This document shows, piece after piece, positions 18,916 through 27,186 of a stretch of DNA of 41,469 nucleotides. The stretch is from NCBI RefSeq assembly GCF_000764495.1, contig NZ_JRLB01000002.1, positions 1 through 41,469 of the forward strand, in the 5' to 3' direction. The notes beneath the pieces are model-generated. The model was given only the letters and a program-made list of their open reading frames with translations. It searched no databases and was not told the DNA's origin. The first letter of the stretch is position 1, and every line of letters begins with the position of its first letter. The DNA comes from Nitrincola sp. A-D6. GTDB lineage: Bacteria; Pseudomonadota; Gammaproteobacteria; Pseudomonadales; Balneatricaceae. The translations under genes were made by a program, and so were the position numbers.

Positions 18916-19473
18916 CCGTCGTTATGCTTTGCTGAAGGGGGATTCCGAACCATGTAGCCTGGTGACGATATCCAAGGGGATGGGGTGTATTGCAGTAGGC
19001 ACGCCTGGTTAAGCACAAAGTCGAGCCGGTGCCAGCCAGCAGAGTATTTTTATCCTTGTTGGCACATGACAGCTCGGAGAATTTGGTCAAACAGCCCGGC
19101 CGATCGCTAGCTGCACGACAAAGATATCTCCAGAGCACTCTGGCAGCTTAGCTGTTTTTATTTTTCCTGAACAGATTCTAGCCTGTTTGCGCAGGTCTTT
19201 TCTTTTCATTATGAGATGACCCTTGTACAGTAAAATGCAATGTCAATATACCACACATGGCTATACTAGTCACAAATGACAAAATAAGTTCGCAATTACT
19301 GGATAACATCTGCACCCAGGAAACCAGCGATCAAGTCGTCCCTTGTGCTCTGCTGACGGCACTCGGCTTCATTCGGCGAGATGGTGATCTTTGCAGCGCA
19401 AAACATGGCTCAGGACCGGCCCTTCACCAAGTTAGATCTTTTGTCCTGCCGTAAGGAACTGGGAACTAAATAG
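18916..19473. other. Gene-free region with recombination debris
   Basis: About 560 bp without a supportable gene. The right part holds a cheR scrap (19381-19454). The stretch 19140-19260 is T/A-rich and may include the promoter of the GGDEF-EAL gene, but I see no clear hexamers. Confidence 0.5.
19378..19473 (+). pseudogene. cheR remnant
   Basis: Bases 19381-19454 match 15200-15273 inside the CheR domain of the CheB-CheR gene at 68 of 74 positions. In frame it reads MVIFAAQNMAQDRPFTKLDL then LSCRKELGTK and a stop, where the functional copy reads VIFAPQNMAQDPPFTK and LLSCRN. No CheR sequence precedes or follows it. Four of six differences are silent, so the copy diverged while still coding or came from a paralog. 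Directly beside it ends the GGDEF gene on the other strand. Confidence 0.8.
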
Positions 19474-20568
19474 TTACGTTTTTGCGTTAAAAAAACTGAT
19501 CTGGTTGCGCCCGGCGCGCTTGGCCTGATAGAGCGCCTGATCAGCCTGCTTGAGCAAGTCGTCAACGTGCGAAGTCGGTCCAAACATACGTATGCCAATG
19601 CTAACAGAGCACTGTAACTCTACACCTTCCGGATCAAAGCTGAGTGCAATGGCACGCTTGAGTTTTTCTCCAACCTCTTGAGCAAACTGCGCCGCTCCGG
19701 CCTCGGACATAGCCAACCTTTCCAGAATCATCACAAATTCGTCTCCACCAATACGTGCCACTGTATCGCCTTCCCGCAGACTCGTACGCAAGCGGTGTGC
19801 TACCTCAATCAGCATGTGATCGCCAGCGTCATGGCCATGGGTATCGTTGAGTAGCTTGAAACCATCCAGATCAAGATACAGCAGGGCACCGTAGCGGTTA
19901 CTGCGCTTACTTGCCGTCACGGCTTGTTCCAATCGGTCGTGAAATAGTCGACGATTCGGCAGCTGTGTAAGTGAATCAAAATAAGCCAGCTGTTCCATTC
20001 TTGCAGCAATGGCAAGCCGCTCAGTGATGTCGAACAAGGCAATACGCATACTGGAAAAAGCGCCAGGGCGCGCCGTGACCATACAGTGTAGCTCAGCCGA
20101 AAACAGCGCCCGACCATTACCTCTGAGCAAGAGCTCAAACTCTGGTAAGTGCATACCCGGTAGCTGCCAACCGGCATTCACATGCCGTACCCAACGTGCA
20201 AGATCATCCGGAACAAGGAATTCTGCGAAGCCGTGTCCAACCAGATCTTTTTGATCTCCTGCCAATAACGCCGTAGCGGCCAGATTAGCCTCACTAATTT
20301 TTCCATCAGCAGATAGCGTGATATAAGGTATAGGAGCAAAATCGAACAGATCCGCATAGCGATCACGGGTCACTTCAAGTTCCGTCTGCGCCTTACGCAG
20401 CATTTCATTTTGCATTTCCAATTCTACCTGGTGAACTTGAAGCTCGTGTAATAAGGATCTGTCAGGCTGATGCACGAGCGCATGATTTAATACCGACATA
20501 CAATGCGCCCGAGGTTCAACCGCAACCCGGCCTTGTGATTTACGGTTAGATCTTTTCACCATTGACAC
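19474..20568 (-). CDS. PAS-GGDEF diguanylate cyclase
   Basis: A 364-residue cytoplasmic c-di-GMP synthase, uninterrupted. Order: N-terminal segment with SLLHELQVHQVELEMQNEML (about 39-58), a PAS domain (about 72-185; YADLFDFAPIPYITLSADGK, FDITERL) and a GGDEF domain (about 195-360) with LTQLPNRRLFHDRLEQA, LYLDLDGFKLLNDTHGHDAGD, the intact RIGGDEFVMIL and the C-terminal ALYQAKRAGRNQISFF. An autoinhibitory RxxD is seen as RTSLREGD upstream of GGDEF. The N-terminal module is shared with the two neighbouring sensor proteins, suggesting repeated duplication within this region. No membrane segment. Start ATG 20568; two other ATGs lie slightly inside. Confidence 0.94.
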   Translation of the reverse strand: MSMVKRSNRKSQGRVAVEPRAHCMSVLNHALVHQPDRSLLHELQVHQVELEMQNEMLRKAQTELEVTRDRYADLFDFAPIPYITLSADGKISEANLAATALLAGDQKDLVGHGFAEFLVPDDLARWVRHVNAGWQLPGMHLPEFELLLRGNGRALFSAELHCMVTARPGAFSSMRIALFDITERLAIAARMEQLAYFDSLTQLPNRRLFHDRLEQAVTASKRSNRYGALLYLDLDGFKLLNDTHGHDAGDHMLIEVAHRLRTSLREGDTVARIGGDEFVMILERLAMSEAGAAQFAQEVGEKLKRAIALSFDPEGVELQCSVSIGIRMFGPTSHVDDLLKQADQALYQAKRAGRNQISFFNAKT

Positions 20569-20700
20569 AGCACCCGTTAATACATTTGTTTCAAAGGTTT
20601 TGATTTTAGGTGCAGAGACCGGGCATGTCCGTTACCTAACAAACATACACAGCGCCCGTATAACCAACCAAAATCACGCATTTTAAGACCGGCTGATCTA

Positions 20701-20742
20701 CGTGCGTTAGCGAACCGACGCCCCCTACCCACCGCGTACTTT
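20701..20742 (+). promoter_or_regulatory. Putative Crp/Fnr-type operator and promoter of the PRC-barrel gene
   Basis: GTGCGTTAGCGAAC (20702-20715), centre 20708.5, belongs to the recurrent palindrome. The -10-like TACTTT (20737-20742) starts 28.5 bp from the centre. Next to the site is CGACGCCCCCTA (20716-20727), a 12-mer repeated exactly at 25655-25666 beside the katE/cls site. Confidence 0.5.
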
Positions 20743-20833
20743 AGATGTTCATCCTGAATTACAGCTGTATTGGTGATTCAGACTTCTTCCCAGCAATGAT
20801 GCCGATAAGAAGCGCTGTGATGAAGCGGTTAAA

Positions 20834-20849
20834 CAGACAGTTTTGTCTG
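20834..20849 (+). promoter_or_regulatory. Small inverted repeat in the leader of the PRC-barrel gene
   Basis: CAGACA-GTTT-TGTCTG forms a perfect 6-bp hairpin about 30 bp before the start codon. It could be a leader hairpin or a second operator; nothing further supports either. Confidence 0.3.
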
Positions 20850-20877
20850 ACTAAACACCCGAAATGAAGGTATTCAT

Positions 20878-21410
20878 ATGAAAAAGCTAAATTCATTTTT
20901 ATTCTATGCATTAGTCACTCCTGCTATTACATTTGGTGCAGGTTCTGTGCTGGCCCAACAAACCACTACACAGGATGGTGCTAACCAGAAGAGCTCAGAG
21001 CTTAACCAGGATGGTCAGAAATCCTCACTCAGTGACCAAAACTCACAGGGTCAGGACTCTGGCAGAGTCGCTCTTTGACAACAACCGGACGCAATACGAC
21101 TGACATGCCGAATCGCGGCTATCTGGAATCAGCTCCGGTTAATGGAACCCAGGCCAGTGACCTGATTGGTGCCAATGTTCGCACCGATGCAGATGATGAT
21201 ATCGGTTCGGTAAGCGAACTGATTATTGACGAAAGTGGCCAGGTCGTGGCTATATTGGTCGGCGTTGGTGGTTTCCTGGGCATGGGTGAAAAAGACGTAG
21301 CCATTGGCTGGGATCACATCACCCTATCAGGCACAGCTGACGACAAGGATCTTGTTGTTGACGTGACCAGTGATCAGTTGCGTTCTGCGCCTAGTTTCGC
21401 TAAACGCTAG
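20878..21410 (+). CDS. Exported PRC-barrel protein (one frameshift near 21070)
   Basis: The N-terminal frame gives a signal peptide (MKKLNSFLFYALVTPAITFG, then AGSVLAQQ) and a Gln/Ser/Asp-rich hydrophilic stretch; it stops at 21078. The next frame, overlapping there, continues GYLESAPVNGTQASDLIGAN and a PRC-barrel (VGSVSELII-like region, IDESGQVVAILVGVGGFLG, MGEKDVAIGWDHI) to 21410. Restoring one base gives one protein of about 177 residues, the arrangement I know from related exported PRC-barrel proteins. A second start in the overlap without leader would leave an orphan signal peptide. The PRC barrel is a binding fold; in stress clusters its ligand is unknown. A strong terminator follows. 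Confidence 0.82.
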
Positions 21411-21450
21411 TCGATACCAGTAACAAACTCTTACTGTTAGTGAAATGAGA

Positions 21451-21481
21451 AACGGCAGGGGCGAAAGCCCCTGCCGTTTTT
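21451..21481 (+). terminator. Rho-independent terminator of the PRC-barrel gene
   Basis: AACGGCAGGGGC (21451-21462) pairs perfectly with GCCCCTGCCGTT (21467-21478) around a GAAA tetraloop and runs into TTT; A-rich sequence on the left lets it work in both directions. Confidence 0.93.
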
Positions 21482-21529
21482 CTATGCCACCGGCAGATAC
21501 CCTTTATCAGGTATGCCAGCAATCGCGAG

Positions 21530-21601
21530 CTACAGGATCAGCGCGATCAGAATGATGATAGGAATCGGAATCCCGAGAAACCACAGTAGTATTGATCGCA
21601 T
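21530..21601 (-). CDS. 23-residue hydrophobic membrane peptide
   Basis: A short frame from ATG 21601 reads MRSILLWFLGIPIPIIILIA then LIL and a stop. It has a perfect AGGAG ribosome site at good spacing (GAAAGGAGAAAATT before the ATG), one positive residue at the N-terminus and then a single membrane helix with a Pro-Ile-Pro kink. It lies 44 bp after the membrane-protein gene that starts at 22227 and reads the same way. The strong ribosome site and uniform hydrophobicity argue for a real small membrane protein. Similar peptides occur in stress-gene clusters of other Proteobacteria as far as I recall; function unknown. Confidence 0.7.
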   Translation of the reverse strand: MRSILLWFLGIPIPIIILIALIL

Positions 21602-21645
21602 AATTTTCTCCTTTCAATTAATCCTTTAAATTAACAAAATGTGAT

Positions 21646-22227
21646 TCAGGCATCGCGCTGACGACCACCAAATACCGCCATCAGACTGGCTGCAAATGCA
21701 CCCACCAGCAGCGTTACAAACATCCAAAGCGCCCCGTAAGCTGATGCTTTACGCGCATCATCTGTAGCCGAACCCTCAATGACTCCATCCGCCATTCCAA
21801 GGACGGATCCCAGCACTGACGTCAGCACCATGACCGTCAACAGTGAGGCGACAGCCCAGGTTAGAAAGCCGTGGGCCGTATCGCGAAAATACACTTCATC
21901 GGTGTGTACCGCTGCCCACCGGGTTCGCAAACGTCCAGCCAAATAGCCACCCATTCCGGATGCGGCAAGTTGCGTAAAGCTCAGCCACATAATCGCCGCA
22001 AACCCTATCCTGGTGGTACTGGAGCTATCCATGGCCCAAGGGGATACAGTGGAAAACCCCAACCCGGCACCGAGAATCAGCAATAATAGCGACAGGGCCG
22101 CTGCACCTGTCGCTCCAGCAAAAATCGCCGCCCAGGAGACAGCTTTGTCCCCTACCTGCGCGTCATTGACGCTGGCGGCAGCGCTGTGCATTCCCAAGGC
22201 TTTCGATCCTGTGTTAATGTCTGACAT
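21646..22227 (-). CDS. Multi-pass membrane protein (PhnA-like / YrzE-like)
   Basis: An about 193-residue inner-membrane protein. The start at 22227 (MSDINTGSKALG) has GGAG before it; an upstream ATG at 22245 is possible. Membrane segments are visible at about 34-62 (VSWAAIFAGATGAAALSLLL), 75-95 (IGFAAIMWLSFTQLAASGMG), 120-145 and 165-190. The SWAAIFAGA and GGYLAGRL motifs are those of proteins annotated as PhnA-like; these have nothing demonstrable to do with phosphonate use. It lies 30 bp after the ferritin-like gene and probably shares its message. Confidence 0.75.
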   Translation of the reverse strand: MSDINTGSKALGMHSAAASVNDAQVGDKAVSWAAIFAGATGAAALSLLLLILGAGLGFSTVSPWAMDSSSTTRIGFAAIMWLSFTQLAASGMGGYLAGRLRTRWAAVHTDEVYFRDTAHGFLTWAVASLLTVMVLTSVLGSVLGMADGVIEGSATDDARKASAYGALWMFVTLLVGAFAASLMAVFGGRQRDA

Positions 22228-22275
22228 AACACTCTCCTTCTCCATAATGATGCCTCCACAAGGAGGCCATCAATG

Positions 22276-22890
22276 CTATGATTGCAGCATGTCATCGCGC
22301 TGGTTTTCCGCCCGTGCGGCACCAATGGCACTTTCAACCGTCTTGACCTCCTCAGGCGGTGGCAGAACGGCTGGTAAACCCAGCGACTCGATCCACAATT
22401 CACGCGTAAATCCTTTGGTGTGGTAGAGGTGATGATCCTCTTGCTGACCAACCGCTTCGAACGCAGTTTTAAGAGCCGCCGTTTCTTCACCCTCGCCATG
22501 CTCTGCCAGATGCCCGATCAACTCCCAGTTCATATGGTCCTTGGTTTCTGCAAGGACTACGCACTCACCCGCTACCAGTTGAGCGTCTGCTGGGCTACCT
22601 TTCGCCTTGGCCATATTCATCGCAGCAACCAGAGATTCTCCGATATGTGCCACGACTTCGCGCCCCGGAGTGATGGTGTTTGGATCGAGATCCAGTGTTT
22701 CAAATACCTTCATCAGCAGTTGCTCGTGATTGAGTGTGTGCTCAAGGTATTCCTGCCATTCACCTTTCAGGTCCTCATTCTGGGCGCAGGACAGTGCGGC
22801 CTCGTATATTTTTATACCCCCGCGTTCCGTTTCGAGAGCCTGATATAGCAACTCGTGCAGTTGCTTCTTGATATAGGGTTTCTTTTTCAT
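22276..22890 (-). CDS. Ferritin-like di-iron-fold protein
   Basis: A 204-residue four-helix protein. Helices carry Glu and His residues in di-iron spacing: ETERGGIKIYEAAL (about 20-33), EYLEHTLNHEQLLMKVF (about 47-63), VLAETKDHMNWELIGH (about 111-126) and QQEDHHLYHT (about 148-157). The ExxH pattern recurs in at least two helices, as in ferritin-like/rubrerythrin-like proteins. It is not a recognisable ferritin or Dps, and lacks rubredoxin cysteines. Position in a catalase-containing stress island suggests iron or peroxide handling, but that is inference. A Crp/Fnr-type site lies about 135 bp upstream in the shared region with the GlsB-type gene. Confidence 0.7.
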   Translation of the reverse strand: MKKKPYIKKQLHELLYQALETERGGIKIYEAALSCAQNEDLKGEWQEYLEHTLNHEQLLMKVFETLDLDPNTITPGREVVAHIGESLVAAMNMAKAKGSPADAQLVAGECVVLAETKDHMNWELIGHLAEHGEGEETAALKTAFEAVGQQEDHHLYHTKGFTRELWIESLGLPAVLPPPEEVKTVESAIGAARAENQRDDMLQS

Positions 22891-22989
22891 GGGTTACTCT
22901 TTAATGCTTCTGGACACGCCGCCAAGAGACGGGATGTCACATTGGGTTAGGTTACCCAATCGGCCACATACTGACCGACTGGTTTTCAA

Positions 22990-23060
22990 ATAGTAGGAAG
23001 CCAGGCACTGCTGAGTCGGTGTGTTAGCGCACGGTAACCGCTGAATAGTCACCGTATGCT
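22990..23060. promoter_or_regulatory. Putative bidirectional Crp/Fnr-type operator (ferritin-like / GlsB genes)
   Basis: GTGTGTTAGCGCAC (23019-23032) is centred at 23025.5. To the right TATGCT (23055-23060) starts 29.5 bp away, fitting the GlsB-type gene; to the left TACTAT on the - strand (22995 down to 22990) starts 30.5 bp away, fitting the ferritin-like gene. One bound dimer could thus serve both promoters. Confidence 0.5.
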
Positions 23061-23106
23061 GGTTCCACTGACGCATGCGGCGTCATATCATCTGGAGGAA
23101 AAAATT

Positions 23107-23373
23107 ATGGGCATTGTTATATGGCTCGTTATGGGCGGCCTGGTCGGCTGGATCGCAAGCATGATCATGGGCACTAACGCCCAGCAGGGCATCATCCTCA
23201 ACGTTGTAGTCGGTATCGTCGGTGCACTGATTGGCGGATGGCTGATCGGACCCATGCTTGGCGCAGGCTCCATCAACGAGGGCATCACCATCATGAGCTT
23301 CATCGTATCGCTGATTGGCGCGATCATACTGCTCGCCCTGGTCAATCTGTTTCAGCGCAGAACTAAACACTGA
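23107..23373 (+). CDS. GlsB/YeaQ/YmgE-family membrane protein
   Basis: An 88-residue protein with three membrane helices, start ATG 23107 with TGGAGG before it. The family pattern is plain: IVIWLVMGGLVGWIASMIMG, a second helix NVVVGIVGALIGGWLIG, and SFIVSLIGAIILLALVNLF, rich in Gly. These transglycosylase-associated proteins are general-stress-induced in many bacteria; activity unknown. It is monocistronic, with a Crp/Fnr-type site upstream and a hairpin downstream shared with convergent katE. Confidence 0.93.
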   Translation: MGIVIWLVMGGLVGWIASMIMGTNAQQGIILNVVVGIVGALIGGWLIGPMLGAGSINEGITIMSFIVSLIGAIILLALVNLFQRRTKH

Positions 23374-23379
23374 ACCCTG

Positions 23380-23404
23380 TTGCCCGCTGCCTGGCAGCGG
23401 GCAA
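23380..23404. terminator. Hairpin between convergent GlsB-type and katE genes
   Basis: TTGCCCGCTGC pairs with GCAGCGGGCAA with a three-base apex. It sits between convergent genes and can serve both; the T-runs are short. Confidence 0.65.
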
Positions 23405-23410
23405 GCTGAC

Positions 23411-25502
23411 TCAGGAGGTTAGTGTTTCACTCTCGCGATCTGGATGACGATGAGCAGCGATTGCATCCATGAATGCAGGTATTATTTCAGCTACATGGGT
23501 ACTCTCTGCCAGCAAGATACCTGCATCTTTAGTCCGGCTGGGTTTAATGCCAGCCATTTCCAGCAGTTCCTGCCCGGCACCCAAAGCAAGCAGGGTTTTG
23601 CCGTGTTTACATACATTTTTAATAAACTCCTGCGCATCCGCGTTGCCTGCAAGTAACTGAACAGCGTCACGACCATCAGGCAGCACCAGTGCATCGAACA
23701 GGACACCCGGAGCATTCTCCAGCGACTTACCCGCTTCAATTTTCTCGCCACTGGCAGCTACAAACATCCCCACATGTGGCCCACGAAATGCACCACAGCA
23801 CCGGCATCGGTCAAAGCACTCTCAAGACTGACGAGTGCCGCATACTGGACGCCCTTCTCGACTAACACAGCAATCTGGCGCGTACGGATACCACCGTCGC
23901 CCGGCAGTGCCATCAATGACAAGGCTGGTGAGATAGTGATCTCAGGTGGCTGTGAATCGGTGATAGCCTTCGGCATAGCTTCCGGCACGTCCATTCCCAA
24001 ACCGGCAGCGACCTTTGCAGCCAATTGTGCAGAAACATTCACCAACGAGGACAGCATCCGCTCACGTATGGCGCGCACTTCGACCTTGCTCAGTTCGAAA
24101 CGGAAGGCCGCTACAATATGTTCTTGCTCGATAGCCGTCTGACTGTCGAAGAACAACCTGGCTTGCGCATAGTGCTCAAGAAATTTTTCCGGTTTTCCAC
24201 GGACTTTGTCTACAGTAATCACCTCAGGAAATGACTCAAATCCGGTGGCTCCAATTAAAAGAGGACAACCACCGGCCAATGAATTGGGTTCATAGGCAAC
24301 CCGTCCTGGGTCTACTGCTTGACGGTGCATGCCATCGCGCTGGTTATTCTGTAGCGGTGCAAGCGGTGCATTGACTGGAATTTCATGAAAATTGGGTCCG
24401 CCTAGCCGGGTGATCTGCGTATCCACATAGGAATGGATTCGACCAGCAAGCAATGGATCGTTAGAAAAATCGATACCCGGAATGATGTGCGCTGTACAGA
24501 AGGCGACTTGCTCTGTTTCGGCAAAAAAGTTATCCGGGTTGCGGTTAAGTACCATGCGTCCAACGGGTAGCAGTGGCACCAACTCTTCCGGTATCAGCTT
24601 GGTCGCATCAAGCACATCGAAACTAAACGCGTCGGCTTGTTCCTCCGTGAATATCTGCAGCCCCAGCTCCCATTCCGGGAATTCACCCGACTCGATGGCT
24701 TCCCACAAGTCACGCCGATGAAAATCCGGATCAGCACCTGCCACTTTCACCGCTTCATCCCAGACCAGTGAATGGGTTCCCAGCAGCGGCTTCCAGTGGA
24801 ACTTGCAGAATACCGATTCGCCCTGCGCGTTAACCAGGCGAAAGGTATGCACGCCAAAGCCCTGCATCATCCGATAGCTGCGGGGAATACCGCGATCAGA
24901 CATTACCCACATCAGCATATGGGTGGATTCTGGCATCAGCGAAACAAAATCCCAGAAGGTATCATGCGCGGACCCAGCTTGAGGCATGCGTGATGCGGTT
25001 CCGGCTTGAGGGCATGGACCAGATCGGGAAATTTCATCGCATCCTGAATGAAAAATACCGGTATGTTATTGCCGACCAGGTCCCAGTTACCTTCGTCGCT
25101 ATAGAACTTTACAGCGAAGCCACGGGCGTCGCGTGCTGTGTCTTTCGAACCACGTTCACCAGCCACAGTGGAAAAGCGTGCAAATACAGGGGTGATTTTC
25201 CCCTTCTCAGCAAACGGTGCCGCCCGGGTGTACTGAGTAAACCCATCATAGGCCTCAAAGTATCCGTGTGCAGCGGAACCGCGCGCATGAACGATTCGTT
25301 CGGGAATACGTTCATGATCGAAATGGGTGATTTTTTCCCGCAGAATGAAATCTTCGAGTAACGAAGGGCCACGCAATCCGGCTTTCAGACTATTCTGATT
25401 ATCTTCAATGCGGACACCTTGATTGGTGGTCAAGGTCGTAGCGTTAGCATCAGCACTGATGCCTGCTCGTGGCGACTGAGCTGGTTTTTTGTTCCTGGCC
25501 AT
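23411..25502 (-). CDS. katE: Large-subunit catalase KatE (HPII type; two frameshifts, near 24988 and 23772)
   Basis: Monofunctional clade-2 catalase with a C-terminal DJ-1/PfpI-like domain, about 697 residues after repair. Start ATG 25502 ([11 protein letters not shown]) has GGAGA upstream. Active-site His is in [13 protein letters not shown], Asn in [17 protein letters not shown], and the proximal Tyr in [20 protein letters not shown]. The frame breaks at [21 protein letters not shown] near 24988 and in the C-terminal domain at [18 protein letters not shown] near 23772; each needs one base, and the second repair restores GGGCCC. The DJ-1-like region ([18 protein letters not shown] to FMDAIAAH) is complete. 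The enzyme removes peroxide in stationary phase in relatives. Because both breaks fall in strongly conserved text, sequence error is likelier than a dead gene. Confidence 0.93.
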
Positions 25503-25634
25503 GATGTTCTCCGTGAGGTGTATAAGGGGATAACCTGTATCGATTTTCATGTGGCTGCCGGGATCTGTCTGTTTGCTGGCGAACACTTGCACCTGACGGC
25601 TGGTTTCTCAGTCACTCCATGCTATTTTGCGTTA

Positions 25635-25676
25635 CGTGTGCTACCGCACTGACGCGACGCCCCCTATTGGTAGACT
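25635..25676. promoter_or_regulatory. Putative Crp/Fnr-type operator between katE and cls
   Basis: GTGTGCTACCGCAC (25636-25649), centre 25642.5, fits the recurrent motif with one arm mismatch beside the middle. TAGACT (25671-25676) starts 28.5 bp to the right, fitting the cardiolipin-synthase-like gene. I see no good -10 at matching distance on the katE side. Confidence 0.5.
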
Positions 25677-25719
25677 CTGGCTGACACACAGGCTAGCAAT
25701 GATTTGTCAGGAGTTACCG

Positions 25720-26927
25720 ATGGTCTTCAATTCACCCGAGAAGGTGGTGGAGCGTAAGGTAGAGCATCGCTTCGCTGTCTCCGATCCGCAGTTTAAGCGC
25801 GAAATGTCCGTCCTGCTGGGACCGGCGATAGTCGGTGGCAATCACGTAATCGCATTGCAAAACGGCACGGAGATTTTTCCGGCGATGCTACTGGCCATTC
25901 GTTCGGCACAGACATCGATCACGTTAGAAACTCACATTTACTGGTCAGGTGAAACCGGTGAGGCCTTCTCGCAAGCGCTTTCAGAACGTGCCAGCACAGG
26001 CATACCGGTTAATGTGATTATCGATTGGGTAGGTAGCACCCGAATGGATCAGTCACTACTGGATTCCATGCAAAACCACGGTGTACAGATACATCGATAT
26101 AGGCCATTGCACTGGTACAACCTGGGCCGTATGAACAATCGTACGCATCGAAAACTGCTGGTGGTCGATGGCCACATCGGCTTCACTGGAGGCGTCGGTA
26201 TTGCTGATCAGTGGACTGGTGATGGTGGTGATCCTGAGCATTGGCGAGACACACACTACCGCATTGAAGGGCCTGTAGTTGCACAGTTACAAGCGGCTTT
26301 CAACGACAATTGGATCAAGACCACTGACCAGATACTCAATGGTCCGAGCTACTTTCCAGCCCTGCAGGGGATCGGCGAGATGGATGCGAATGTATTTATT
26401 GCCTCGCCATCCGGGGGGAGCGAAAGCATGCACTTGATGTTTTTGCTTGCCATCACCGCTGCTGAACAAACTATCGATCTGGCGGCAGCTATTTCGTCCC
26501 TGACAGGCTATTGATAGCTGCCTTGATCGCCGCCCGTAATCGCAATGTTCGGGTACGCATATTATTACCTGGACCGCATATTGATGCGATTACAGTCAAG
26601 ACAGCCTCCAAAACAAGCTGGGGAGCGCTACTGCAAACAGGAGTCGAGATCCATATCTATCAGCCAACCATGCTGCATACCAAACTTTTGATCATAGATA
26701 CGATGTTTGTTTCGGTGGGATCAACCAATTTCGACATGCGATCGCTTCGGATCAATGACGAAGCAAATCTGAATATCTACAGCAATGACTTTGCCACGCA
26801 GATGACGGCAGTGTTCGAAAACGACCTGCTGGCATCTGAGCCCTATTCATTTGCCCATTGGACTAGTCGGCCATGGCACGAAAAGCTGTCCGAAAGGGTT
26901 TTGCTACCCATCAGATCCCAGCTTTGA
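25720..26927 (+). CDS. Cardiolipin synthase-like phospholipase-D protein (one frameshift near 26489)
   Basis: PLD-superfamily enzyme, about 402 residues once one base is restored. I start at ATG 25720 (MVFNSPEKVVERK), preceded by AGGAG; earlier ATGs in frame lack a site. The first HKD motif is THRKLLVVDGHIGFTGG (about 145-161), the second LHTKLLIIDTMFVSVGSTNF (about 315-334), giving the paired active site. The break lies at DLAAA|YFVPDRLLIAALIAA. There is no N-terminal membrane helix, which favours a ClsB-like type over ClsA; substrate is inferred. It stands divergent from katE and likely shares the control region. Confidence 0.87.
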
Positions 26928-27051
26928 TTCAGGATAGTTAAGTTAGACAACGCACAGACCCTGTCTCGTGCATCCATTAATTTGGATGAATCACCGTAAA
27001 CTCATGGTGAGAGACAGAACCCGAACGCAACAATTACCTGGAAACCAACTC
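26928..27051. other. Short intergenic region
   Basis: It holds GTTAGACAACGCAC (26942-26955), a poor partial match to the stress motif. No gene is evident. Confidence 0.3.
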
Positions 27052-27186
27052 ATGAACAAGAATCAGGTCAAGGTTAGTGAGAGCGACAAAAGCACCGAAA
27101 AAAAGCATCAAACTGAGAAGCCTGGTGGCAAGCATGAAACCGTGTTAGCCGATGTCAATAACGATAGCAAGAAGGATAGCAAATGA
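27052..27186 (+). CDS. Small hydrophilic protein, unknown
   Basis: A 44-residue, highly charged, Lys/Asp/Ser-rich protein (MNKNQVKVSESDKSTEKKHQ ... DVNNDSKKDSK), probably unstructured. It overlaps the start of the following PRC-barrel gene by four bases (ATGA), which is the main evidence that it is [10 protein letters not shown]. The ribosome site (TGGAAACC) is weak. I do not recognise a family. Confidence 0.5.
   Translation: MNKNQVKVSESDKSTEKKHQTEKPGGKHETVLADVNNDSKKDSK

Noticed and set aside
23083..23370. Antisense frames over the GlsB-type gene
   Set aside because: The + strand frame has a ribosome site and clear family membership.
26942..26955. GTTAGACAACGCAC as a stress-motif site
   Set aside because: Only the right arm fits.
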